Below, in pieces: positions 48,510 through 60,946 of a stretch of DNA of 64,000 nt. A program made the position numbers and the translations under genes. The stretch covers positions 43,371,609 through 43,435,608 of the forward strand of contig NC_044574.1 in the NCBI RefSeq assembly GCF_901933205.1, written 5' to 3'. Position 1 is the first letter of the stretch, and each line of letters begins with the position of its first letter. This stretch comes from Camarhynchus parvulus (taxonomy: Eukaryota > Chordata > Aves > Passeriformes > Thraupidae). The notes below the pieces were generated by a model. That model made no database searches and was not told the origin of the DNA. It saw only the letters and a list, made by a program, of their open reading frames with translations.

Positions 48510-48949
48510 GAGGAACTCTCATGTGATGGCCACAACTCTGCACTAAACTGGAGCACAAGTCCTGTGACGAGTGGCTGAGGGAGCTGGGGTTGTTTAGCTT
48601 GGAGAAAAGAAGGCTTGGGATGACAATATCACTCTACAACTGCCTGAAAGGAGAGTGTAGCCTGATGAAGGTCAGCCTCTTCTCCCAGACAACCAGCAAC
48701 ATGACAAGAGGACAGTCTTAAGGCGCAGCAAGGGACGTTTAGTTTGGACACCAGGAGGAATTTCTTCACAGAAAGGGCAGTTTGGAAAGGGCTGTGCAGG
48801 GAGGTGGGGGGGTCCCTGGAGGTGTTTAAGGAATGACTGGATGTGGCACTCAGTGCTAGGTCTAGTTGACCATGGCAGTGTCCCGTCATAGGTTGGACTC
48901 AATGAACTCAGGGGTCGTTTTCCAATCGAATTGATTCTGTGATTCTGTT
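48510..48949 (+). mobile_element. CR1 LINE, 5'-truncated 3' end
   Basis: The order of words matches an avian CR1 3' end: CTGGAGCACAAGTCCTGTG, GGCTGAGGGAGCTGGGGTTG with TTTAGCTTGGAGAAAAGAAG, AGGAATTTCTTCACAGAAAG, GGTCCCTGGAGGTGTTTAAGG, TCATAGGTTGGACTCAATGA and the tail TTGATTCTGTGATTCTGTT. CR1 copies are almost always 5'-truncated and end in 8-bp units instead of poly(A), as here. It lies in sense orientation and stops about 70 bp short of the CpG island. The short open frames on its minus strand are shadows. Confidence 0.92.
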
Positions 48950-49019
48950 ATAGGGTCTTGTAAATAACTGTCGGTTTAACCTTAGGAGAGCAGGGATGGG
49001 GTGCACATCATTCCCGTTA

Positions 49020-50490
49020 CTGGGTTCGCGGCGCCCGGAGCCCGACTGAGAAGGTGCTGCTAGGGACAGGTGAGCCCCAGTTTCTGGAAGCACCAAGGGT
49101 GACCAGCACTTCCCACTGCCGGCTCCCGGACAAACAGAGCGGCAGCCGGGCACGGAGCGGCGCGCGCCGGGATCGCCCCGGCATCGGCCGTTCCCATGGC
49201 GGTAAAGGGTGGGCCGGCCGCGGGGCCGCCCCCTTGTCCCGGGCTGAACCGCGCGGCCGCGGCGGGACCTGCGCGGCTCCGCCTCGCCCGCCCTCGGCAT
49301 CATCGCTCCGCGCCAGCACCGGGGCGGGGCGGGCCCCGTTGCCGGGTTACCGCTGTCATCCGCCCGCGCCGCCGCCGCGCTCGCTCCCTCTCCCGCCCGC
49401 CCTCCCCGCCCCCTCCCGGCGCCGCAGGAAGCGAGCGGATCCCGGGGCGCTGCTGCCGCCGCTCCCCCCACCGCGCCCGGCGTCCCCGGCCCGGCCCTGC
49501 CTCGCCGCCCAGCGCCCCGCGCCGCCGCTCCCCACATGCCGCAGAGCGGAGCGGTCGCGGCGCCGAGCCCCGCCGCCCGGCTGCCCCGCCGCGCCGCCCA
49601 GCTGGGGCCCTGACGGCCCCCCGCCGCTGGAGCCGGGGCCCGCCGGCGCCCGCAGTGCATGAGAGGGAGAGCGGGGCGGGGGCCGCGGCCCGAGCCACTC
49701 GCCTCCCGGCCGGCGGCGGTGCGGGGACGGCCCGGGGGGCGCTGAGGGGCGGCGAGGCGGTGGCTCCATGTGAGAGGAGGCGGCGGCGCACCTGATCCGT
49801 CGCCGGGACAGCCGCAGCCGGGGGGATTCCTCGAGGGCCACCAGTCCGCAACCCTCCCGGGGCGGGGTGGGGGGCTGGACCCGCCTGCCCCTTTGAAGTC
49901 ACCCGGCCCCCGGCGGCAGCCCCGGGGCGGGGGGGGCAGCCGACCCCCTCTCGCCGGGGGAAGGGGGCTCCGCCTCGCCGCCCGCATCGCCCCGCCGGCG
50001 GGAAGGCGCGCGCGCCGCGAGCGGAGGGAGAGCCCAGCGGAGCCCGTCCCGAAAAGTGAGTGCGAGCGGGAGGAGCCGCCTCGGGAAGGGGCTGGGTGCC
50101 CCGGGGCTGCCGGCGGAGCGGGCGGGGGGCCGGGGCGGGGGCGCGGCGCCGGCGGCCGCCTTTTCCCATGCGGCTCACGTTGCCGGCCGCGCACTGTCCG
50201 CTGCCCCGCGGTCCACGCGCCGCTCCCGCCCGCCGCGGAGACGGGGCGGGAAGGGGGTGCTCCGCCAGGACCCCCGGGGAGCGCCGAGGGCTCCTCCGCA
50301 AGTTCTGCCGCCCGCTTTGTGCCGGGAGCGGCGGCCCCCGCGAACAAAGGCGGCCGGCGGGCGGGCGGAGGGCTCGGACCCCTCCGTCTCGTCCCCGCCC
50401 GGGGAGCCGAGCGGAACTGCCGCGGCGGAAAGTTGTGCAAGGTTGGGAGCGGAGCGCACGGCCGCAGTGCTGTGAGCCCCGAGGGTTTCA
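49020..50490 (+). promoter_or_regulatory. FBXW7: CpG island, probable FBXW7 promoter and noncoding first exon
   Basis: About 1.5 kb of extremely GC- and CpG-dense DNA with GGGCGG-type Sp1 boxes and no TATA box, bounded sharply by AT-rich DNA on both sides: a typical housekeeping promoter. In mammals the gene after TMEM154, in the same orientation, is FBXW7, whose first exon is noncoding, in a CpG island, and far upstream of its coding exons. FBXW7 is the WD40 F-box receptor of the SCF ligase that degrades cyclin E, MYC, NOTCH and JUN. Plus-strand donors that could end exon 1 include GACAG|GTGAGC (49069/49070) and GAAAA|GTGAGT (50055/50056). The assignment rests on gene order only, since no FBXW7 coding sequence lies in the window. 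Confidence 0.6.
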
Positions 50491-52809
50491 GACATCCCCC
50501 ACCCCGCTCCCCCGTTTTCCTTCTTTTCTCTATAGGTTGAGTGGCTCTTAACAGACCCCGCGGCTCCCTCCTGCTCGCTCATTTACATAACACTTGGGTG
50601 GAAAATGTAGCTCTTGTCGCGGAAAAACGTTATTGAAGAGTTGCTTATTTTCCATGTAAAGTATTTTGAATGTGTTTTAAAAGCCAGGAGTAGTGTTGGC
50701 TCTTCCTGTTTATCGGAGTAGTTGCTGCTTCACGAGGCACGAGAGTGCTCTTGCTCTTACTCCAGACCTTACTCCGGGACTGGGGAAAGAAGGGTCTCGT
50801 TTGGGAATGGGACTGGGTTTGCTTGGGTTCTGTTTTGCTTTGCTTTTTAGCATTTCCGCCCCGTGCATAATTTCGCGCTGAGCAAAAACTGTATCAAAAC
50901 TTGAAGTCTTTTTATAGAGTATCTTAACTTTCTTTTAACTGAAGAAAACAACACCTCCGTAGCTTGTCGGGGAAGAAACAATTGTGTCTGCTAGTGTTAA
51001 ATTGTACTATTTGGGTGTTAAAATTTATACAGCAGTTTGTTACATATGAGGAGGATGTAGTAAAAAATGAAGAGAGTAGGTTGAATGTCGTTTATTTGGT
51101 GAGACAGTGTTCAGACAGAGATCCAGAAATTGTAACTCTTGTGTGGAAACTGCTGTCTGCATGAGTCCTCTCCACATCGTCCTGGAAGGAGTCTAGAAAG
51201 ACTTTGCAGGGGAAGGTTTAGTGTTTGTCGGGCTTTTCATTAAAAGAAGAGTGTATAGCTTGTGAACATCCTGTGGGCCAGTTGCTAGGCGCCTGCTCTC
51301 CTGTGCTTTCTTTACCAGATGCGATTGAAAGCAGAGGAAAACAAAACATAGCAGAAATGTACACAGTTGCTGAAATATATGGGTGTGAACAGAAGGCCAT
51401 ACTCCAGCATTCCAGCTACGGATGCTTGCTCTGTTCTTCAGTTTGTGCTACACTTTTGAGAGCACTTACTGCCTGTTTCCCAGCTGTATACTTGTCCATT
51501 CCACTGAGGAGATAGCCTCTGAAAACTCAGGGGAAAAACTTGACATCAGTAGGAATTTTAAGGTAGGCAGGGCACCTGATCTTTCACAGTTTCATTTTGA
51601 GACCCAGTTTGCTGAAGGTAAGATTAATTTTCTTTAATTTGAAGTATCTGCCTATCTTAAGCTTTCTGTCATCATTGCTGTTTTGAAAAGGGGTGTAAAG
51701 AAGTTGAACTCTTATTTGGTTCATTTCTAGCTTTTCTTGATCGCAGAACTCAGTGGTTAGAAAAGGAAGTTGCATTCTCTTCAGGCCACAGTGTTAAGGA
51801 GTTGGTCTGTTCTATACTGCATTTAATATCTACAGCAAAGTGACACTATGTCCTTTTCTCATGTGGTGATTACGCTTGTTTTAAGGCACTTCCTAGTCCC
51901 AAACCTAAATCTGTCCTTTCTCCATCATTATCCAGTTATTAATGGCAGCCTGGTTCTGTCTCTTGATGGTGGTTATGCATTCCTGTTGGTGTTTCAGGTT
52001 CATAAATATCTCAAAAAGATATATCACTTCATATTTTTAAATTGTTTTTTGTCAAGGTTTAGATTTTTCCTCCTACTGCAGCTTATATCCAATCAGTGTA
52101 GGTTCTTTGTTCAAGCTGAATAAGTTACTAATACAATGGTGTCTGTTTGGAAACAGAAATGTTTATTAGAAACTATGTGATTTTCATTTGTATTAACTGT
52201 TACAAAAGCTTTTACAACAAATAACTTTTTAGCTTAGGGAAAGAAATAATTTTTATCTTTTGACTTAGGGCCGACAAATTAACTTTACTTCCCCTTATGT
52301 ATGCATGTGGTACTTTGCAAAAGTTTTGTTCATTACTTCAGTGGAATTTGTTGTCTCTGAACCAGTAAAAGAAAGGAATGGTGTGTGATGATTTAGGCCA
52401 GGCAATGTTATTAAACATAGAGGAATGCTACTCTTCTGTCTCTTTAAACTAAATGGAGTTTTTAAAATTTGGACAGTATTTAATGAACATGTTTAATATT
52501 CTGAATCTTTTTGTGAAGAGCACATGCAATGGCTGTATGTACATTATGCTTGAAATAAAAGTAGCATAAAGACTTTATCTGCAGAGCCGCTTCAGCCTTG
52601 TCATATGTGGACTGTGTATGTCAGGTAATTCTAGAAAGACATGATAAACATTGTGTCAATTGCTCACGAAAATGCTCTTCCACAACAAAGTATTGTGCTT
52701 TAGTCAATTTGTGGTAGCTGATGGATGGTTCAGTACTGAAATGCTCTAAGTATTCACTGGATAGACAAAATCTATTTACTGCAATCACTGCTATGGACAT
52801 TAAGATAGT

Positions 52810-52833
52810 CTCTTGTAGCAAAGACTACAAGAG
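52810..52833. repeat. 9-bp perfect inverted repeat
   Basis: CTCTTGTAG, a 6-nt spacer and CTACAAGAG form a perfect hairpin. Related words (GTAGTCTCTGTAGCAAAGGCTAG) follow directly, so the area seems built from small local duplications. Confidence 0.7.
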
Positions 52834-54143
52834 TAGTAGTTGTAGTCTCTGTAGCAAAGGCTAGAAAGATTGTAGATGTTTGTCTCATGAAGACCTAGAT
52901 CCACGTAAGCATGGAAACTGACTTATTGTCAACAAACTTCTTGATCTTTGTGGTGGTACAGCTGTTGGTTATTAGACAGGCTCTTCTGGCTAAATCAAGC
53001 AAGGGCAGTTTAGCCCAGAGGATGTCTGCAAAAGGCTAAAGGCAGCACTGGATGCTTACAGGTCCCAGTCCCAGAGCACCCTTGTGGCTGCTATCAGTGT
53101 GTACTTTAGGGCTGTGTCACTTCTGTGCATTTGGCAGCACTCAGTGGCTTCCTCTCAGGTGAACGTGTTTGGTGGCTTTGAGGGAGGAATGGACAAGTCC
53201 TTGTTTTGAAGTGACTGGTTGTGAATAAACGTATTGTCAGGTGTATTGGGTACCTTCTTATTCCTGTGTTAGGAGAGAGGAAGAATATTGAATCCCTGTC
53301 CATTCCTCACCTGTCACAGTTTTGTATTTAGTAGAAAATGAAAGATGGTTCTCAGTCTTTTACTTTGTAAAGATTACTGGTGAAATAATAAAGTAATCAA
53401 TTTTTGGCTACCTTCTCTGTTCAGCCAAAATCAATCAATAAATATAACAGCTTGATTAGGCTCTCACTTAAACATTAAACTGCACATGTGCTTTTCTTCT
53501 TTGAGAGTTTTGCATATGTAAGATGTTTTTTGGCTGTAATGAATGTGAGAGGTGTTGTGGCTCATTTGTGAGGGGACATTTCTTGGGCAGGAAGAGAGAA
53601 TGGGAATAATTAAACTGTTGCAATGCTGTGAATCCTACCTGGGTCTTTGCAGCAGTGGTTCTGGTTAGCTGCTCCAGTGTTTGTCCTGTATCAGTGCATA
53701 CACTGCAGTCATGTATTTTCTAATAGATCCTTGCTAGGCTTTTTGTCAGTAATGTGGACATGATTTACATCTGTAATATCAAGTACTTCAAAAGTAAGGA
53801 ATGTCAAAGGAACTACTGCATTCGGTTTTGTTCATGCTCACTTATGGCAAAAAATACGTGTTCATCTCCTCAAGACTGCTTGTTTATGCTAAATAGACAG
53901 ATCTGTGTAATTCAGGAACTCTTCTCTATTTTGTTTTCTCAGTGTTCTCTGAAACAATTGCAGTTATTTTTACAAGGGTGAAACAATGCATTTTTTTCTG
54001 TAATGTCATGCCCAACCTACCAGCAGACATCTTTTCATTTGCTGGGGCAATTGAAGATGTTACCATCAGCTAGAGGATACAACACCCACAGCTGGTTGGT
54101 AAGAGGAGGTGTGTGAAATATTGTCCAAACTAGCTTGCTTAGT

Positions 54144-54162
54144 TCAGGCAAGCTTTGCCTGA
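54144..54162. repeat. 8-bp inverted repeat
   Basis: TCAGGCAA-GCT-TTGCCTGA is a short hairpin about 60 bp upstream of the larger hairpin at 54,223. It is alone of no clear meaning. Confidence 0.6.
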
Positions 54163-54222
54163 GTCTTGAGCTGAGACAGTTGGCTTTGCTTTGAGCTGGA
54201 GGATGAAGTGTTGGTGTGTACT

Positions 54223-54268
54223 GTTTTGGTGGCACACTCCTGGTGTGCCAGAAGTGTGCCACCAAAAC
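54223..54268. repeat. 46-nt hairpin with 16-bp perfect arms
   Basis: GTTTTGGTGGCACACT (54223-54238) pairs perfectly with AGTGTGCCACCAAAAC (54253-54268). Inside, after one C/A mismatch, CTGG (54240-54243) pairs with CCAG (54248-54251) around a TGTG loop. Pairing does not extend into the flanks. It is unlike the surrounding AT-rich DNA and matches no element that I recognise. Confidence 0.9.
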
Positions 54269-57200
54269 TTCTTTTCCCAGTCCAAATCCCTTCAACATGA
54301 TTGGTGGTGGCTGTTGCACTAGGGACTAGTAGAATTTATCTAGTTTTCTGACCAAACACAAATATGGCCATAAAATAGCGAAAACATGGCATGTTTTAAT
54401 TAAGATATAAAACAAACAAACTAAAAACTCAAACTAAATAAAAAAACATGTGATGTTTTCAGTTTTGGCTGTAATTTAGAGTTATACCAGTGTGATACAT
54501 TTTGCAGTGGTATTTACCTCAGCTTATATTGAAAAAAAAAAGAAAACCAGTTTCCCTTTAATACTCTCATAAAAGGTCGAGTGATGTTTGGATTTTTGTA
54601 ATCCAAATACATTGTTATGAAACTGATTAACATATTGATGTACCTTAGATGTTTTGTGGGCAGGGGTCATTGGGACATGGAGGGGAAAGGAAAGGGTTTC
54701 TTGAAATAGCTTGGTCTCCAAGCTCCCGTATCAGAGAGGCCTCTTGCGGGTAGTGCCTGTTAAGCTGGCCTAGGTGAGTCTAGTTTGTCTTGTGACCTGA
54801 GACTGGATGGCTGCTTACAGCAGAGGGACACCTCTGAGGTAATTAAGTAATGCTTCCTGTTCAAAGGCTGGCTATTCAGAGTTGTCCAAAATGTGGATGT
54901 TGTGAAATGCTTTTTTGCTTGAAACCCTTTCAGTGGTGTGGATGGCGTGACCTGCCTGATGCTGCTCTGGAGAGGCAGCACTGGGAAGTCTCTGAACTCT
55001 TCAGCATGGGCAGGCTGAGATGAAGTGCACTTGAGAGGGCAGGGCATACTGCTGAGCACTTTCTAAGCACAAGCTCTGCCTCCTTACCAGGCAGGAGGGC
55101 TGCCCTAGGGTGGAGTTGAGGCATACACGTGCTGTGGTGAGACCTGGCCTTGTGGAGCTGGAGCTGTGGCGAGTGGGAGGTTAGAGCACGGTTGCAATAG
55201 AATTGCAATAATTTCCCCTTAAACTCCTCATAAACCTCAATCAATGAATCTCGCCACTCCAGTATCCTAGGTTGTAATAATAAATTAAATCTTTCCCCTG
55301 CCAGTTCTCCCTCTTTACACATGGGTCTCTCTTTGAAAATAAAAAATCCGAACTGATTCTGGGATAATTGTTGTACTTGTTCCTATGTACACTTCTCCTG
55401 TTTCTCAATTCCTTGGTCCATTGTCAGAGCTTGTTGTTCTCCCTCTTCAGCACTTCATCCTTAAGAAATGTTGCTCTGGATGGCTTGGAATGTGGGAGGT
55501 GACCTTTACATGATACAGGTTTCTAGAGACTTCCCCTGTGTGTTCCTTGGTGGGCTTATCAAAGAACTTAAGGGTGGTGGTGGAGACTTGATTGCCCACA
55601 TGAAGTTTTGGTGGGTCCTTTTGATAGATTGAAGGATTCCTTAATTCGGTCATGTGGGGTCAGAGCTACTCAGCTGTGGCTTTGTGTTCATGTAGGTTGT
55701 GGCAACTGCTGTGAATTTCAGAAGGACGGGAGCTGCAAACCCTGGGTGTGTGTTGTTGACAGTATCTACTTAAACTCTGCCCTCTTTGACCGTCATAATG
55801 TCCTTACTGCACACATTAGCTCTGTTCTTGCAGATGCTGGTGGATACTTTTGGAGCACGTGCTTTTCAGGATAAAGTCTACCATGTTTTCTTAAAGGTGG
55901 AACTTTACATTTAGATCTGCTGTAGCATGCAGGACCTGTCTATGCTTATAGGGAGTTAATTTGCTGTATTGCAAAATTGCATAGGAAAGGTTATTACTGT
56001 CTTTGTGCAAAATATGTGATGTGTTTTATAGGATAGAATGTGTGTCCGTATATATCTGTAGGAATGACAGTAGTCACAGGGAATTCAGAACTGAACAGGC
56101 TACTTCAGGACAAGCTACTTGTCTTACTAAATGACTAACAAGCCCAAAGCATCATAAGCCAATGGGGAAGAAAAGGTTTCAAGCTTTTCCTCAAGTTCCC
56201 TTTTTAGGAGGGTAAGCTGCTCAGTGTGTTCCCTGGCAAGTGTAAGCCTTTTCAGCATTGTAGCATACTTCATGCTTGAGAAGTTGCTCACTAGCTATTG
56301 CAGTAGCTGCAAAATCTAGCATTTCTTTGCTAGACCTGACAGTAGTGGGTACATTGCTTTTGTTGACTTCTTCATTGCCTAATAAGGCTTTAGAATATAC
56401 TAGAGAATATTTTCTTTAATGTTCAAGGCTGTAACCATTAAATAATAACCAAAAAAACACGCTATGGATTCAGACCTCTCTGAGGAAATGTTACTTATCT
56501 TTTGTGGCAAGTGTGACCCCACACAGCTTGGTATAGTGCTGAATCTCTGCTGAAAGCAGGATGTCTTCACCTTTGTTTCACCATTGTCTATGTCTTTGCT
56601 CAGCTGTGTTAGTTGTGGCCCTGAGCTTGGGACAGTAAACCTGCAGTTTGCCGGGAGTGTCTGCTTGTCTTGCTGTTTACATCTTGTCTTTTTGTTTTAA
56701 TTCATGCAATGATACTCAAAGCAGGAGATGATCTAGCGCAACAGAAAAGGGTCCTGAAACTGTGATCCTGGAGATACCCTTGTCTGAGTTATTTTAAATG
56801 TTTGTTTCTGAGCTCTGCTGTGGCAGTTTCATCTGCTGTTGCTAGAGCTGATGAGTGTGTCTGCAGATCTGTGGCATTTCTCTGAGTGGGTGGATCACTG
56901 CAATGACAGGTAACTCCTTTTTTTCTTTACTACAGAGTACAGTAGTGACAGTTTTTATGCATCTTGAGGGCTAATCTTCAGCATCCTTTAAAGCATGCTA
57001 AGGCAGAGTTGCTGTGGTTTTCAGTGGTTTTATTTTATTTTTTTTTTTACTTTTTTTTTTCCCAGGAAATGTTTCTTTCTCCACATACCTAAATAGCAGT
57101 CCCTATTTAATCTTTCAGCAAGAATGAGTTTGAAACAATTGATTTGTTTGGGGATTGCTTTTCTCCTAACTTGCTATTTACTGCAAGGGTTTACAGGGAG

Positions 57201-57928
57201 GGAGACAATGATCAAACCTGCAATGCTTTCCCCAGCTGGCCCATATTTAAACTTGTCTATGTAGCCAAGATGGGGCAGACATGACCCTTATGACAAGCCT
57301 CTGCTGGAAGGGGGCAGTTATATCCCTCTGCTTTCATGGTGTGTTAGTTGTGTAATCTGTGGCAGCAGGTGGATTCTGACTGTGCTGTCGGTGGTCTGGG
57401 TAAGAGCTAGACCTGGTCACTGCTTGACTCCCAGCTTGCTGGACTTTGTGCTGTCCTGCACTTGCTCCACTCTACCAGCTGTGTGATGCACAGCCCTGAA
57501 CAGCCACTTGGTGTTCATGAAATGTGTCAAGGGTAGCATGCAGGCTTTGGTAGCCCCTGAGTAATAAGGTGGTAATGCTAACTATGTTTTGACACTGTGT
57601 GTCTAGAGGGGAGTGATTATATGTGTGAAAGAAGTCCTACTAATGGTATCTTAGGTGCGCTCTAATACACAGGTGGCTGAACTTTACATTTTGCAATGTT
57701 ATAGTACAGAAGTAACTGAAGTGTTTCTGTTAGTTACCTTGATTATCTCCATAAAGGCTTCTTCCTTAGGTTGTCCAGATGTTTAACCTAAATTTGAAAG
57801 TTTAACATAGCTGAATGCACTATAGCTAGAGCATTTCTTAGACATGGCTTGCTGTAGCAAAACAACTTTGACATGCACAGTTACATTTAGTGTGTTTCCA
57901 GGACATCCTGTATTTTCATCTCATCTTC

Positions 57929-58058
57929 GAGGTCAGGCTGAATGGGGCTTTGAAAAACTTGGTGTAAGGGAAGGTGTCCCTGCCCATGGCAAAAGGGTTG
58001 GAATTACATGACCTTTAAGGTCCCTTCCAACCCAAACCATTCTCTGATTCTGTGATTT
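57929..58058 (+). mobile_element. CR1 LINE 3' end, heavily truncated
   Basis: Only the last 130 bp or so of a CR1 copy remains: GGCTGAATGGGGCTTTGAAA, AAGGTGTCCCTGCCCATGGC, TTGGAATTACATGACCTTTA and AGGTCCCTTCCAACCCAAAC, ending CATTCTCTGATTCTGTGATT with the usual octamer tail. Sense orientation within the probable FBXW7 intron. Confidence 0.95.
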
Positions 58059-60917
58059 CAGGTTGTGTACTGTACTCCCAGCTTTATACCTTATTACCAT
58101 GGTGAATCTACTGTTATTTGTGCTTTGAACACTTTGAAGTCAAGTAAATCCTGATGTGCTACAGAAAAGTAGTGGGCTGATAGTGGAATAATTGAGGGTC
58201 GAACTTCAGCTCTGCCATTACCGACATTTGGCCTGGTGGGAGCAGTAGATAACACTCGGTGTGACTCAGGAGCACAGGCAGGAGTTTTGTTTGAAGAGCA
58301 GAGGTGGGTGGTGTCCCCTGTCATGGGGTGGGTGTGTGGCTGTCTAGTGAGGGGAGCTGCATGCTGGGGTTGCTGCCTGCCTATGTAGGAGGTATGTACA
58401 GTCATCCCGCTCAGCTTGTGGCTGTTTACACGGGCTGTGGGAACCTTTCAAAGGGGTGCTGGGAATGGCTGGAAAAACAAAAGCTTGTTTAGTGGCACAA
58501 AAGAAATGTTAACGTTTTGGTCCTTCTCATTCCTATTGTTTGTTTACACTGCGGAGTGGTGGGAACAAAATTGATTGCGTAGGTTAGGCACGACTTAGCA
58601 AAGATTAAAAAGGAGAAACTCATCATTAAACATTTCACCCATCCTTCATAAAATAATTTCAAACATCACAAAGGTTGAAATGTTATATTCACTTGTCCTT
58701 AATGGGGTTGTCATTTCATATTGTATTTGACTTGCTTAGTTCCTGCTGTAAGGAATGGCTCTCAACAGCTTCTCCTACCCATAGCTCTTCCTGCACTAGC
58801 TATTAGTTTAACCTAGTTTTTTGTTAAGATTATTCAAATTAATTTTGTGCTATTGGTTTTCTATAATTTCAGTTCCCTGAATTTAAGTGAGAAGGGAACT
58901 AAAAAGCAAATTGAATTGGCTCAGTGTGACACAGAATGTGCGTTAGAGCTGGCACGGGGGATGCACAGCTGGCAGTGAATCCTTTGGGCACTGCCTGGCC
59001 ATTAGATCAGCTTAACTGTGCCCTGAAACCTCATGGCTGTGGTTTGACAATCTGCTGAAACCAGTGTGGAGCACGTGCTGTAACCAAAAGGGCTGATCTT
59101 GTTCCTTCTGTCCCTTCTTTGCTTTTGTGGTTGTGCTGTCCACTTCTGAAATCCAGCTGTTTGTGAACCAACATGAGTGCTACTCTTGCCTGACTTCTTA
59201 GCCTTTTCAGTAAGGAGAGAGTGGTATTGACCCTTTTAACAGCAAGACAAATTTAAGTAATTTGAAAGTGTTTACAATCCTTGTGCTAAACTGCAAAAGT
59301 ATTGTCATATGTATCATGCTGTAAACTATATGCATGATATAAACCACCTTCAGCACTACTACCAGTTCACCCTTTAAAACAGAGCGTGTGCTTGATCTTC
59401 AAAGGTTTTTCCCGTGAGTTCTCTTCATATCACAGTCATAAGCATGCCAATCTGGACAAATAATCCTTTTATTCAGTAGAGCTACATTTTACACAGTGAT
59501 CAAAGCTGCAATGTACAGAAATATTAGTATTCAAATCTGTAAAACACAAGGGAAACAAATTGTTCTGTGAGCAGTGGAGCTAACAAAACCTAGTTTCCTG
59601 TGGATTTGTGTCCTCTGTCTGCTGCTGTATCCCATCACTGCAGTAACAGTCCTGATTACTGTCCTGTTATCTCCTGTGACCTCCCTTATCACAAAGTGTC
59701 AGATCCTGCAGCCTGACTATTACACCACTCCCCATATAACCTACCTGCTAGCTGGGGTAGAGGCAGCTGTGCTATGCTGTGCTGGTTGCAGAGCTGTGCT
59801 TGGTGGCTGCTGCCAAAGGGGGAAAATATTTGCGTTCAAGAATTCTACTGATTGTGAAGCTGAGAGTTTAACTTTTGTTCTATTCTTTCTGCCTATCAGT
59901 TGCCATCTTCAGAAAAGCAGTGGGATTTCATTATAAGGTGTGTGTATCTTTCTTTCCTGAATCACTTATCACGAAGATGTATTATGGCACTGGAAAGTTT
60001 CATGTATAAATCTTCAAGTAGTTCTGTTCTTTACATTATTTGTGATGCTTTAACCCTAGTTTAGTTGAATATATTATTTTTGTTACAAAAATCCAGTTAA
60101 ACTCAAGGTTCTTAGTGTTTTTTTTCCTATACCTTTTCCTTTATATTCTTCTGCATCTCAGTTACAATCAACATACTCAAACTTTCTGATGGTTTTTGGC
60201 TTCCCCTTTAAGATGCCTATTACTAAATGTCACCCTTTTAAACTTTTAGTTTAACTACATTTCAAACCATTTTTTATGCCTGCCTAGGAGTGCTGTATAT
60301 TTACTAAGTGTATTTAAAATGCTGCATTCAATTTGTTTGTATAATTATAATATTCTCCAAAATATTTAATGCACATCCTAATTTTTTTCTTTTACTGAGT
60401 GTTATTATTTTTTGGACTATCAGGGATCAACATATTTCTTTCTGAATTTGTTCTTAAGGTCCAGGAAATTGGTGAGTAAAATATTCCCCTGGACACAGAA
60501 TACCTTGATTATTGATTATTAAGTGTTTGTCTGTCATTTATTTTCCATTTTATCTAGCTTGGTTAGACTACATGAAATGGGTAAGGTTCCTTCTCATATC
60601 TTAACCTTAATAGCTTTTATGTGAATGAGTTTTGCCACCTTTTGCTTTCTGGACAATTAGGGAATATGTGTTGCAGTTCTAGTGAAGAACTGTAGCCTTC
60701 TGCTGTTAACCCTTATCTGCAAATTAACAGACCACTTACTGCTTTTTCTTTTGATGCTTTACTGCTGGCATCTAAACACAAATGTTTTCCCCTAACACCA
60801 ATATTAATTTTACTTAATGGCCTCTTGAGACTTTGAGGGAGGTTTTTCAAAAGTCTGTCTTTCAGCAATTTCTCCCTAGTTCACTGTTGTTACTATAAAA
60901 TTCTGCTAGCCTAAAAA

Positions 60918-60946
60918 AGCATGGTTTCCTTTCTAGAAACCATGCT
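60918..60946. repeat. 11-bp perfect inverted repeat
   Basis: AGCATGGTTTC, a 7-nt spacer and GAAACCATGCT form a hairpin. No associated element was recognised. Confidence 0.8.

Noticed and set aside
48629..48902. Two 76-86-codon minus-strand frames
   Set aside because: They lie wholly within the CR1 fragment and are antisense shadows of it.
48908..50440. 510-codon minus-strand open frame and several long overlapping frames in the CpG island
   Set aside because: All six frames stay open because GC-rich DNA has few stop codons. The products are Pro/Arg/Gly/Ala-rich with no domain, so these are composition artefacts.
54223..54268. Calling the hairpin a microRNA gene
   Set aside because: The stem is too short and the flanks do not pair, so a Drosha-type precursor is not supported. 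It was kept only as a structural observation.
58191..58232. Possible MIR 5' portion (GGGTCGAACTTCAGCTCTGCC)
   Set aside because: Only about 30 bp resemble GGGTTCGAATCCCGGCTCTGCC, and the following bases do not continue along the MIR consensus, so it was not called.
59574..59936. 120-codon hydrophobic plus-strand frame, considered as an FBXW7 beta-type membrane first exon
   Set aside because: It starts at GTG and contains no ATG. Its sequence does not match the beta-specific N-terminus, and that exon should lie far downstream near the shared coding exons.
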